Assembly (NCBI GenBank): GCA_013397435.1
Contig: VZRG01000185.1
Location: 436,947-500,946, forward strand
Origin: Erythrocercus mccallii
Taxonomy: Eukaryota; Chordata; Aves; Passeriformes; Dicruridae
Direction of reading: 5' to 3'
DNA: 64,000 nt
The notes below the pieces were generated by a model. That model was given only the letters and a program-made list of their open reading frames with translations, was not told the origin of the DNA and searched no databases. Shown in pieces: positions 24,379 to 36,000 of this stretch. Both the position numbers and the translations under genes were made by a program. Every line of letters begins with the position of its first letter. Within the stretch, counting starts at the first letter, position 1.

Positions 24379-24394
24379 TTTTTTTTTTTTTTGC
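24379..24394. repeat. Poly(T) tract
   Basis: Run of about 16 T residues within otherwise unique sequence. It could be a mononucleotide microsatellite or the remnant tail of a minus-strand retroinsertion; no adjacent processed copy was recognised. Confidence 0.7.
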
Positions 24395-27104
24395 AATGTA
24401 TTAATAGACTATGCAAGGCATAGATGTGTTCAGAAACTACTGTTCAGTTTGCCTGTAGGTCAGATGTAGCTCTGTACCTGTTGGGAACAGAAAATCTTCA
24501 CCTACAGTGGGCAGAACTCTGGTCTACCTTTGCTCCAGGCTGCTGCAAATGTAGAAATGGTCTGAGGTGAGTGTGTGTTCTACCCATGTACACTGGGGAA
24601 ATAGAATTATTTCATTTAGTTCAGCCCATCCTCTACGTCAGTTGTACTGAGTTGTTTTTCTGGTTTGGTATTTATTTCTTTTCTTTTAGGTTACAACACA
24701 TGGGGTTTCCTTCCAGTTTCCTTTTGAAGAACATCACTTCTGTCTTGGAAACTTTACTTGTATTAGCTCTGCTGAGGGGATAAATCACTGAAGTAACTTT
24801 TATCCTCAGCTGTTTGGCATCATGAATCTTTGTCTGATGCTTGTTTGGTTACAGATATTGGCTACACACCAAAAATGGGACTCCTCTTTTACCTTAAAAG
24901 TTTCCTGACTATGAATAGTTAGTGTTGCTATAGAAAAAGCATCTATCGTAGAGGCCTCATTTTACAGTAGTCTTGCAACAGAAATTGCCCTTCAGTTAAA
25001 ACATGTAAAACTGCCACTGTCTTCTTAGAAGAAGCATTTTAATATAGAAGATCAGAGTTCCTCTATAAGATACTTTCTGCAGGTCTTCTTCCTGTTTTAA
25101 TAGGAGGGAAAAAAAATCAGAGAAAAGCTAAGTCAAAAATTCAGGTTGCTGCAGTTTGAAGTACGTTAATTTGGTGACTGATTCGTAACAAAATCATTAG
25201 CAGAGCTATCAGAAAATCATTAACGCAAGGGTTACTAGAAGCTTGAATGTCACTGTGGTTTGGATCAAATAGCTCTAATAATTCATGACAAAAAGTAAGA
25301 TTTTTTTATCTCTTTAAATCTCAGGCAAGCACCTAAGGAAGCCAGTAAAGGGAATTTCAAAGTTCTATTCACAAATATTTTTATGTGATCTGAACAGTAA
25401 GTATTGCATGGAGCTGTGGAAGCAATGCCTTATCTTGATTTTTGCATTACCTGAAGGGAATTAAGAGTTTCATCTGGATTTAGTGACAATTCCCGTAAAA
25501 AGCTGATGGTTATCAATGTATTTGGAACAAAAAAATTCATATTCAAGTATAAAAAGTTTACTTAGCTGTGTATATTATGTATTAGAGAGGATTATCTTCT
25601 TTGGAATTTGCTTTACAGTTGTATGGAATAAAAGTGTGTCCTTCCAAGTACACAAATGTTACGTGACTTGTGAGCATATTATCCTATTTCGATTTTTTTG
25701 ACACAAGAGAGCACCTACAAATGATAACTCCTCCTGGGTTTATTGTCCCTAACAAGGTTTCTCCTAAGCCTGCTGGGCTGCAGGTTCTAACTTTAGAAAC
25801 TGCCACTTCACTCCTAATTACAAATGAGACAGATGCACTTAACACTATTAAGTATTTTAATTGCTATTATTTAGTACCAAGTTGTCTTAACATTTTAAGT
25901 GTTCTTGTGAATGTGAAAAAGCATGATGCATTAGAGCTTGGGTGAGTTTTAGTGTAAGGAATTGGGGTTTTGCTTAACACCTAACTTTTTTTAATGCTTT
26001 TTTTGCTTTTCAATTTTCAGGACATGTTAGCACATAATTAGCACAACATCTGTAATTTTGCAAGTTCCTCTCTAAATGTGTGGAGAAATTGCTTGATTTA
26101 AATATTACTTACAAGTGGTCATCAATTTCAGACCAATTGATTTAAATGTTAGTTTAAAACAAATCCACAGATAAGATTACAATTCTTAATGGAGAAAGTT
26201 GTAGCAATGGCTCTGCCTTCTTTTAAGAGCAGCTCATTATTTTGTCCTCTAAGTTGCATAGTAACTTCCTTGTTGGGTATAAAGGAGCTTTTCTTTGAGT
26301 TGTTAGCATTGAAGTGTTTGCACTGAGGTTCCAGGTGATGTATTAACCTGCAGGTGAGGCCTCTTAATTTTATTAGTTATCTTAAAGGACACAAAACAAG
26401 AATTCAGTGAGTAACAACATTATATAAAACCTCTTTCATTTGACAGAGAAAGTAATTGACCCCAAAGCAAGAGTACACTAAAATGCTTGTAGTTTTCAGT
26501 AGTACTAATACCTCACCTAGAGGAGGCATTGCAGGAAAGTAGTGAAAGAAAGATCATTGAGGCACTGTAGTAGTAAGGTACAAATTAAACTGAAATGGCA
26601 GGGCAAGAGTGATAACTGTCCATTAAAGAAACCAGGTAAAGCAGCTGTTGGTGAATAATACTGGATGTCATTTGGCCATAATTATTTTGTCTACATGATG
26701 GTGTGTATGGTCTTTGCTTCAACCTAGAACTTCCCTTAATAACAGAACTTGGGGAGGGAAAAAACAAATGAACCTTTCTGGCATTATTCTGAAGATCTAC
26801 ACTGCTCTGTAGACCTTGAACTTCAAGATAGTTTGCAGTGACGAGTCTCTGCTGGCTCAAACAACTGTGGCCAGACACCTTAATCAGATTACAAATTTGA
26901 AATTTCCACACAGTGAAATGTGTCTGGAGTCCTGTTCCTCATGGGGGAGAAGGAAGGGATAGTAATCCAAATTTCTCCTTATTCTCCCATTTAAGGCTTA
27001 GTTCTAATTAATGGTAGGAATTATTCTATATGCTCTCTTTCCTTTAGTAGTGTTAGGTCCCTATCAGTAGCTGGGTTCACATTTGGTAGTGGAATTAATG
27101 AAAG

Positions 27105-27129
27105 TGTATCAAAGATCCTCTTTGATACA
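27105..27129. repeat. Perfect 10-bp inverted repeat, 5-base loop
   Basis: Arms TGTATCAAAG and CTTTGATACA flank ATCCT. CTTTGATA/TATCAAAG matches the TCF/LEF core (CTTTGAT) on both strands. Confidence 0.8.
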
Positions 27130-28802
27130 ACTTTTAGTCCTCAGAGATCTTCCATTTATTGCTGGAGTTTGGGAGGATGTGTAGAAGACACCTTTCTTCT
27201 GAACACAGCTGGCTGGTGGGAGAAGAGACAATCCCTGTACTGCTAACCAGGTCATGGTTTATCATCAGTCACATACACAAGCTCTTGTTTGAGGTGTTCT
27301 TCAGGAAACTGCAGTCTAGAAGGGCTGAGAAAGAGCATGCAGGTCAGTGCCTATGTAAGAGCTTACTGACTTGACCATTTGATCTTTTTGAAATAATGTG
27401 CATGGTCTCTAGCTAACAATAATACATATGATGATTGATCTGGATTCTCCTAATGGTTTGACAAATACCTGGAAAATTATAGTCTGTCACCTGTATTTTA
27501 GTGGATCCATGTGTTTTGTCTGAAGACTTGTGCTTCCTGCTGCAGTGTCACGCTGTCACGAAGAAAGCTGCTGCAGTGGATCTCATGTTTCCAAATGCCC
27601 CAATGTTATAAAGTAGGTCAGGAATTGCATAAGATGCCATTACTGGAAATTGCTGTAGGCTGACTTGCATATGAAGACTCAGCAGTGCAACTGGCAAATG
27701 CACTCTGACAAAAGGAAATGCATCCATGGCTTAAAACATGACAAGAGAGCTCTCTGAAATCTCCCTAGGATATGAATGGCTGTTGGAATTGTGAGATGTC
27801 TTTGCCCCTTCAGTTCATGTTCCTGCTATCTGCTGAGCCAGACTGCCTGCCTGGCTTGTCAGGGGACTCAGATTGTTCTTATCTGCAGGGAACTCGGGCA
27901 CATGGCTCCTTAACTCCTTCTGCACCGCAAAAAACATTCTGGGTTCCCTTACTTGCCCAGCTCCTTGAGAGCAAGCACAGTACACAGTGCACTGCCAATC
28001 ATGTAAAGGCAAGAATTTGTAGGAGCTCTTGCACTGACTGAGTGGTTGCTGGTGATCAGCAGGGGCCAGTGGGAATGTGGGGATAAGTGCACAAGTCCCT
28101 GCAGTTTCTCCTGTTCAGTTTGACACCACCAAGCCCAGGGAGCACAGAGCAGGGTACAGCATGGGCATTTTCTCCATAGCCCTGTTTCAGAGCTTCATTT
28201 TACTTTACTACATTTTACTTTCAGGTTTTTTCTCTTTGAAGAATTTGAACACTGGAAGGGACAGTCTGCTGTTTCATTGGGGTTTTTTTTGCTGCTGATA
28301 TTTTCATATAATCTTTTCTTACACAAATGTAACCAGTTGAATAGAAACAAGAGAACTCCCAGTTGGAGGGGGATTATATCCATTAGTAATCACTGGGGTA
28401 TATTTGGCTGCAATTATCTTTTAAAATTATTATTATATTTTAAAATTATCTTTTAGTTCAATGTATTTTTAAACTGTGAATGATTCATTAGTCAGAAAAT
28501 ATACTGCTTGGTGAAACATTTTCTAAAGGCTTGAAATATGGGCATTCCTCCATGAAATGAATGAATTGCAGTTACTGCAAAATCTTCACCATCCAAGACT
28601 GCTTTAATTCCTGGAAATGGTGCATCTCTGGAGGTATATGTGCCCATTTGTCATCATGCCAATCACCCATTTCCTGCAGATAAATAGATGGGTCTATACC
28701 AACCATCTCAGGAACACACACACAGTTGTACAGTTAGATGTCCTGGAAGGGTCTGCAGTTAATGTACAAACCTCAGCAGGTCTCTGCCAGTGCAAAGGCT
28801 TC

Positions 28803-28846
28803 TGCTGCTTGAGGGCCAACAAAACATTTTGCTGCTTGAGGGCCAA
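28803..28846. repeat. 17-bp direct duplication, period 27
   Basis: TGCTGCTTGAGGGCCAA at 28803-28819 and again at 28830-28846, both perfect. Confidence 0.8.
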
Positions 28847-29327
28847 GGAACAGTGGATAAATGCTCTGATAGAGTTGACTCAGTCATTTAGCGATGGCCT
28901 CTAGACAAAGCAGCCCTATCACATCCAATCTTATTTTAATAGACTTAATACATTGCTTGATGACAGAAAATGGTAGGTAGAAGCTTGGTAGAACATTACA
29001 TAGAAGTTTGTAAGCCTAGATAGAATGTTTAGAACTTGGCTTCAGTCATGCTAATGGCATGATGAGAAAATATCAAAAGGTGAGAAGGTTTGAAAGTAAT
29101 AACAATAAAAACTTGGGCTTTCCCCGGGCTTGCGTCAGCCTGACCAACGTGATTGCAAAGGGTCAGCAGCTGTGTTAACCTACAGCTTATTAGCAACAAT
29201 TACAGCAGCTTTTTCTGCAACTTGGTTCATTTAGTATTAGTAATACTTAACAACTTGGTTATGGTAATGTGGAAGTGTTATCTTAGCGTTAAGATGCTAA
29301 TTCCAAACTCTTCCGAAGTCAGGACTG

Positions 29328-29336
29328 TTTATAAAA
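29328..29336 (+). promoter_or_regulatory. TATA-like box at edge of intergenic CpG island
   Basis: TTTATAAAA lies immediately before the switch from AT-rich to CpG-rich sequence. Initiation about 30 bases downstream would fall inside the island near 29360. This is motif evidence only. Confidence 0.35.
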
Positions 29337-29339
29337 TGG

Positions 29340-29905
29340 ATGTAGCAGCAGCGTTCCCAGGCTCCCAGTGCGCCAGGCCCCGCGGCGGAGCGGCCCCGCG
29401 GAGCTCGGAGCCGCTCCCGCGCGCGGCCGTTACCGGTGAGGGCAGGGGCGAGCCCGGCCCCTCAGGGCACGGAGCGGCGGGCGGAGCGCAGGTACGGCAG
29501 GGCACGGACAGCGGCAGGGCCGGGCAGGGCACGGACAACAGACACCGGCAGGGCCGGGGCAGGGGCAGCCGTCCGCGCGGGGCCGGCGGCGGAGCGGGTG
29601 CGGTGCCCGGTGGTACCGGAGCCAAACGCCGCCGGCCCGCCTGGGCTCGGCCCCGCGGGCGCTGGGCAGGGCCCGGGGCGGCCCCCGGCCTGTGTGTGCT
29701 CCTGGAGCCGGGGAGGGGAAGGCGCGGAGGGCGTGCGGAACCTGCGCGGGGCGGTGGCGGGGAGAGAGCACGGACGACTCTGCTGGGCAGTGAGTGCGGA
29801 GAGCGGCTCGGGCTCTGCCATCGCCGAGAGCCGAGCGGGCCGGGGAGCGCAGGTGTCCCCAGCGCTGGAACACACAGGGGCAGACTTGGGAACTCGGCAA
29901 ACACA
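29340..29905. promoter_or_regulatory. Isolated intergenic CpG island, candidate lncRNA promoter
   Basis: About 560 bases of high G+C with dense CpG in AT-rich surroundings, over 7 kb from the nearest recognised coding exon and away from either gene's 5' end. It includes a CCG/GTGAGG 5' splice site at 29435/29436 and an imperfect GGCAGGGCACGGACA repeat (two copies near 29507-29541). Long open frames on both strands (up to 264 codons) are expected from lack of A/T stops and show only low-complexity Arg/Gly/Pro/Ala products, so I do not call a protein. Confidence 0.6.
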
Positions 29906-31164
29906 GGCCAGGTCCTCAAGACAGGAATGCAATTTCTTGGAGAGTAATACGAATGTTGTGGTGAAAAGCTGTCATTCTAAAACAGTAGATTTAAAGCACA
30001 AGAAGTGTCTGTTAACAAAACACATGAACATGCAAACATCTCTTTCTGATGCTTAACTAAGATGAGGCCTTAAAATGTGCTGACAGTTGTGGAAGCTCCA
30101 CGGGTTTCTTTTTTTTTACCCTCTCCTCTCCCCCCCTCCTTTAACAAGTAACTCTTACCTTTACCCCAGAGCAGCGTGGGTGCCGTGTGGGCCCTCTGTG
30201 GTGTGTTCACACCCTGCCTTTCTTGCAGGAACTTGTTCTCCATGTACTCAGCCCAGTCCTGTTCCTGGGAGCTCTGCTTGCTGTTTTAATTTCATCCTGC
30301 AGAGCTGGAGGCTTAAATTGTACACAGGTCAATGCTGGGACATTTTCGTGGGGTTTACTCATTTGAAACATTTTTGAACTTCTAAATGTGCCAAGACACT
30401 TATGTCCTTGTGGTGCATATTTATTAAAGATAACATTTTGCTTATGCCAACAGCTGCTGTAAAAATGCAGTCTGATGCTTTTTACATAATATAGCATTAA
30501 ATGTAACTTTTGTTATTTAATATTTGAAAAATGATGTTCAGTTTAGGGTGGTAGATTAATTGAATGTAATATTTGTATGTAATGATGCATAACCTGGATT
30601 TTAATGTCACGATGATGAAAACTTGGGTTAGCATAGGTCATTTGAACCAAGGGAGTATTGGCTGTCTGGTTTCATGTATTGTACATGAATGGTGTTTAGA
30701 TACTTTTGCGTTTTTGTAGCTCTGTTTGCCGCCTTATGCTGGAAGAACACAAACCCTTCTGTTTGCTTACTTCATCCTTTTAATGTCATCTCATTGTTGC
30801 AGGCTTTTCTATCACTTCCTGTGCGGCTTTGCCTGGGACAATGGTTTTCAGTTTTTTAATGGGTCTGTGAGTCCTGAGTGGCTGGTGAGGGATTCTTGAA
30901 ATGTTACAAAACCGAGCCTGCAATGAGTTGTCTCCAGAGGGCACCTGTAAGAACCAGTGGGCAGCAGTGCCGTCAACAGTTTGGGTCTTTCAGTCTGACT
31001 TGATTTAACCTTTGTGACAGATGGGAAGTTCTGTGAAATATATAGAACAGTTTCTTCTGTTTTGTTACCTCTGAACTCGATTCAGCAAGGAGCAATCCCA
31101 GTGACATTAGGTTTTTCAGCCTTTTTGAATGATTTCCAGTCAGAGGAGCAGAACAGGAATTGAG

Positions 31165-31310
31165 TATTATGTCGGACCCCCAGAGCAGACGGGTGCCTCC
31201 CCCGGTAGGAGAAGGACGGGCACCGCAGCACAGCTGAGCCTCTTCAGGAGCAACCTACACGGATCACACGGCTCAGGGCAGCACTCGTGACACCGCACTC
31301 GGACAATGAA
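31165..31310. other. Small CpG-dense patch
   Basis: About 145 bases with roughly ten CpG pairs between AT-rich flanks, downstream of the intergenic island. It contains a short frame starting MSDPQSRRVPPP that stops after about 22 codons. It could be an exon of the putative lncRNA or a decayed insertion; not recognised. Confidence 0.35.
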
Positions 31311-32853
31311 ATATTGTTCACATTTATCTCCTATCCTACACTTGGGGTTGAGACAGAGTTTAATGAATAATAAACCTACACAAATTTGGGGTTTTTCTGG
31401 TTTTCCTGAATGTTTTCAGATATTTTTGCTTTCTAACAGAATGTGTGGAATTTAACAAGATACAATTTTACTGTTATTTTTAACCAGGGACAATATTCAT
31501 TGTTATCTTAATGTTTCCATTATTTCCATTAACCTTAATCCTGCAGCAGTTACCATTGCTTGATTCCTTTTTTTTAGGAAACATATAGACTTACTTATGT
31601 GAAGAAAAATATAAGCTGGTTTATATGATGGTATCTGGTTGGACAGTCAGAGAAACTCTAACCAAAAGTATTTGTAATTTCAGAAAGCATTATTTGCAGA
31701 CTTCTTAGAGATCCATGCTGAGTACTTCTTAGAAAAGATGAAATGGGCTTTTATACTTTCACATTTCCTCAGTTGTTTTGTTTGGTTCCTGGGGAGGAGA
31801 TCCCCAGCTGAAAACAGCACAAAGAACTAAGGATTCAGAGGAGAGTATTTATTCCAACCAGGTTCACCATCAGCTTAATGTTTCAGAATCATTCTGATAT
31901 CAACTTATGGAGCACTGACACAAACAAAGGTAAGAATTTTTAGACTTTTTTTTTTTAGAAGCATAAATAAGCCCTAAGTATCTTTATTGCTGATATAAAG
32001 GCTATACCCTCTCATCCTCCCATTTTGCAGTCATGTTTCTTGCCCATAAAAAAGATACCACAGGAGTTTTTAGGTGGTCATTTGCCAAATCTGTTAGTGA
32101 AAATGCCTTCCCAAATATGCCATTGCATTTTAGATTAAAGGAATTTGTGATAGAGTTTCTGTTTATTACACAAGAGTGAACTCACAGTTTTGTAAGTCTT
32201 CTGCTATTGTCTTTAACCTTTACTTTTAGCTGGTTTGAGATTAAAAATAGTGAGTCATGGGCCTTCTGTGCTTGTGGGGAAAAGCAAGCACTGTGACATT
32301 ACTTGGTGTTTTTGTATTTGGCAGAGTTAGAAAACCAACACAGAGGATGAAGAGGGACTGCATCTAATGCTGCCTAAATTTTTGTCATTTGGATTCTTGC
32401 TACCAAAACAGGAGGAAGGGATTTGGAAGGATATATGTTCAGAGTCTATAGGTGTTTGCAGGGTGTTCAACAGGATAGGTCTAGCATGAAACCAGGGGAA
32501 CACACCTTGTTTCTGGGGCATTCTCTTACGTACAGATTAGGTGTTTTTCTTGAATGGATAGGGACAATAATATCCCTAAACATTTTGTGAGTTGTCAAAA
32601 TGTAACAATTTCAGAAGTCCAGCATCTCTCCCTGGATAATGACATAAGAAGTTTCTCTGAATGATGAGCCAACGAGGATGCAGTTGCTATTGTGATGTTT
32701 TCAAGAACCAAAGGATGCAGTATTTCCCATGTAAAGCAGGGCAGTTCCTTGTTTTCCTAACAAGGTGTGCAGACTAGCAGTGTTAACCTTGAGCAGCCTT
32801 TTCTCTGCAAAGTTCTTCTCAAAGACAAGCTCCGTCCTGTTGCCTTGAAATTC

Positions 32854-32859
32854 TTTATT
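32854..32859 (-). terminator. Candidate distal TFDP2 poly(A) signal (AATAAA, minus strand)
   Basis: TTTATT on the plus strand. The minus strand reads GAATAAAGAATTTC followed by CTTGTCTTTGAG within about 40 bases, acceptable downstream context. It would give a 3' UTR of about 7.4 kb. Confidence 0.45.
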
Positions 32860-33072
32860 CAATTCTTCTACAGTTAAGGTTTACATTTCAGTTCACATAA
32901 AACTGGACGTTCTTCTCCAAAGCACACACAGCTTTCACCTCAGTCAGACTGTCTGCTCCCCACCCCCATTTGCAATGTACAATTCCCACTTGCAGCATTT
33001 TCAGTAAACATGGGATCAATTGAGTATACAGAAAAAGCTTCTATAAAATTTCCATTAAAAAAATAACAAGTT

Positions 33073-33078
33073 TTTATT
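33073..33078 (-). terminator. Candidate TFDP2 poly(A) signal (AATAAA, minus strand)
   Basis: Minus strand AATAAAAACTTG followed by a T-rich run (GTTATTTTTTTAATGG), an alternative end about 220 bases before the distal signal. Confidence 0.35.
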
Positions 33079-36000
33079 TACAAAATGTTTGCTACTACAA
33101 AGTAATATTTCCTATTGGTTCAAATATACTATTTGCTAATGCCAGTGTTCCTATTAGGAAAGTAAAACTTTGTATATGCACTTTTCTTTATATCTTTGTC
33201 AGTGTTTAAAGCACATAAAATACTACCACATTCTTTTTTACACTACTAGCCACGTACAATGTGGTAGTGGAAATTAACACTATTTGATCAGGACAAAAAA
33301 ATCAGCATAGCTTAACAGCAGACTTTCTGCAAAAATAAAACTTTAGTTTTTAATTTATAGGTATTTGGAGAGAAAGAAATCTATGGAGACTTCAAAAATA
33401 TGCAGCAAATGAAGATGAATGGGAAACTTGGGCTTTCCTGAAGAGACAAGATTTTTTGCACAAGAAAAGGGAGAAAAATTTCCACTAAAGTGTGTGACGC
33501 TTTGTGCCAATACACATGTGGGGAGAGCAAAATGAGTAGATTTAAAAAACTAATTAAAACTTCAAATCCCATATAATTAGCATACTTATAACTGGATTTC
33601 TCTCTTCCCACCCACCATGTTTACAAAACCCTGCTTTGAGTTCAGCGTTGGAGGTCGTTAAATAGCTTTGTCCATGACTGGCCTTGTTCTTAAAAAAAAA
33701 GTTTAATTTAAAAGTTAATGGAGTTTCAAGTGGTTTCCACATTTTAAATATAAAAGGGAAGTGTCTCTACAATTACTTCCAGGTAGAATCTAGTGGATAT
33801 TAAAAAGTGCTACTGTAAGGGGGGATGGAGGGCTGGACCAGCCTTTTCTACCCCTTGCTACATGTTGCAGCACTTTCAGAACATGGGCTGATAGCACATC
33901 AGCATTAAGAATTCAGCATCAGTCCTTCTTGCCAAGGACTCATCTACTGCCAGCTCATCCCCCAGGTGCCAACAAACAAGTCCTGGTGTAAAACTCTGCC
34001 TGTGCTTGCTGGCCAGTTTCTCCTGATGCCATGTAGGATATGCAAACACAAAGGCTGTGCCTTGGTCCCAGGGCATGGTTTGCAGTCAGGGCCTGAGGAC
34101 CAAGGACAGGCTTGCTTACAAGTTCGTTCAAAGTAGGATTCATTTTTTACAGTAGGTGCTTGGGAGACACAGTGTCATAACATTTGCATATGCTTCTCTG
34201 AAGTATTTTTCATGTATACAGCATGGCCTTTAAGACAAGGGAATGTTTCAGAAACTTGTGTGATGGGTTGTGATTGAGCTGGTGTTTTCCTGAGGAAATT
34301 CTGGGAGATTCAGTTAATCTCTGCATTAGTACAACCAAATCTACTAATTGTTAAAGTTACAATAGCAATTTAACAAACCCATCAAAAAGACTGAAGACTG
34401 GTTTTGTGGACTTCACCTTTTCTGATCGTTTTAACTTCTGTGGCCATTCAGAGTAGTTGTACGTGACCTGAAAATGTCAGCAGGAAGGGCTGTGGATATG
34501 TGGCTGCCTGGCTTGTGTGGGTGGGCAGCACAAGGAACCAGGCAGTGTGAGGGACAAGTGTTTCACTCAGCCTGGAGAGGAGAATGGGCTAAAACCAACT
34601 CACCAGTAAAGTCATTTTGTCTTGGAAAAAGTTTCTGCATAGATGAGTTGGATTTGCATCTACAACTGGATTTAAATTTGACATTGCTGTGTCCTGCTAT
34701 CCCATGGTGTCTATATATCTAAAGTACCTATACCTGGAGAGTGTTGAGTACTTAAGAATGGCATTTAGAGAAATCAGATTTAAGTGATTGCACATTTCTA
34801 GCCAATACAGAAGACTAAGGAGAGATGCAGGTTTGGGCTGCTGGGAGGTTCCTGTATCTGCTTGGAATTATGATGGCTGTTACAGATACTGACATGACCC
34901 AGGTCAGTCTGCTTTTCTTCTTAGATAAATGCAGAAATATTATTTCCTCCATATTGTTCCTAAGGAGCCTTTCCCTTGGGATTTGGATGGTTAGATCTCA
35001 GATGTTATTTCTGCCCAGTTTTCTGCAAGGGTTTTTGGTGTTCTGCAGTTTAGGTGGCTATCCTCAACGTTGGATTCTTTGCTACTGTCAAAAAAAAATG
35101 GAAGCAGAAAAAAACATTTTGGTTTTGTCTGATCTCTGGATGGGCAGACAAGGTATTAAAGGTGGAGAATAACTACGCAAACTCTGAACAGCTGCAATAA
35201 ACAGCCCCTTCTGTTGTTACTGCCAGACTGACTGCTTTAATGAGCATTCCCTCCCCTCACTGTCAGTGCTAGCTGGGGAGGGATCCACGAATGCCACCTC
35301 AGGCAATCAGATTGAGGGGGCTGGGGAGTTCTTGCCCATGCAGCTCTGCAGTGACTTGAAAGGACAGTAATCCTTTACAGATGGAATGAACAACTGGGAG
35401 TAACACTGGTTATGGGTATTTTTTGGCAATATACCTGGATCAGGGGAAGAAGAGTTACTCACAGCCTCTTAAAAATACTCACCAGACAAAATTCTAACAG
35501 CTAAACAGGAAAGAGATCATCTGATTTGGGAACTTATGTTAAGTCTAAGGAATGAGTTTTGTGAAGTTTTATGGTATCAGGATCAGTTGTGTGAACACCT
35601 GCCAGCAGAAAATTAAGTATTTAGAGCTGTTCATGTGCTCAGGTTGGTGTGTGATGTCCACAAATTAACAAATGATTCATTGGTGCACTGCTTGCAGACA
35701 GAGGCCAGAATTCAAGAAGTGGCACATTTTAACAAACAAATCTCCATAAACAGGTCCTTGGCCTCTCCCTCCCCTGTTCATCACTAATGTTGCAAGAGGT
35801 ACCACTTCCCAGTGCTGATACCTGAGACACCTTCAGCCTCAGAGTGACCCAACTGCAGCAGAAGGATGTCACCTCAAAGTATGGCTATTACTAGGACTTT
35901 TAAAATCACAATTTAAAAAAGCACACGTAGTCTTTCCCCAGCTCATTGCATCTAGTTATTTAATATCATGATATTCCTGAGAGATTCTTGGAATGAAAGG

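Larger units (their letters stand above)
21520..32830. other. Intergenic region between convergent ATP1B3 and TFDP2
   Basis: No protein-coding exon recognised. It holds a poly(T) run at 24379-24394, a perfect hairpin at 27105-27129, a 17-bp duplication at 28803-28846, a CpG island at about 29340-29905 with a TATA-like box and donor, and a CpG-dense patch near 31165-31310. Many short ORFs occur on both strands but none has domain content. Confidence 0.75.

Noticed and set aside
29153..29947. 264-codon plus-strand ORF and several long minus-strand ORFs over the intergenic CpG island
   Set aside because: They overlap on both strands in all frames, products are low-complexity Arg/Gly/Pro/Ala, and high G+C explains the lack of stops.
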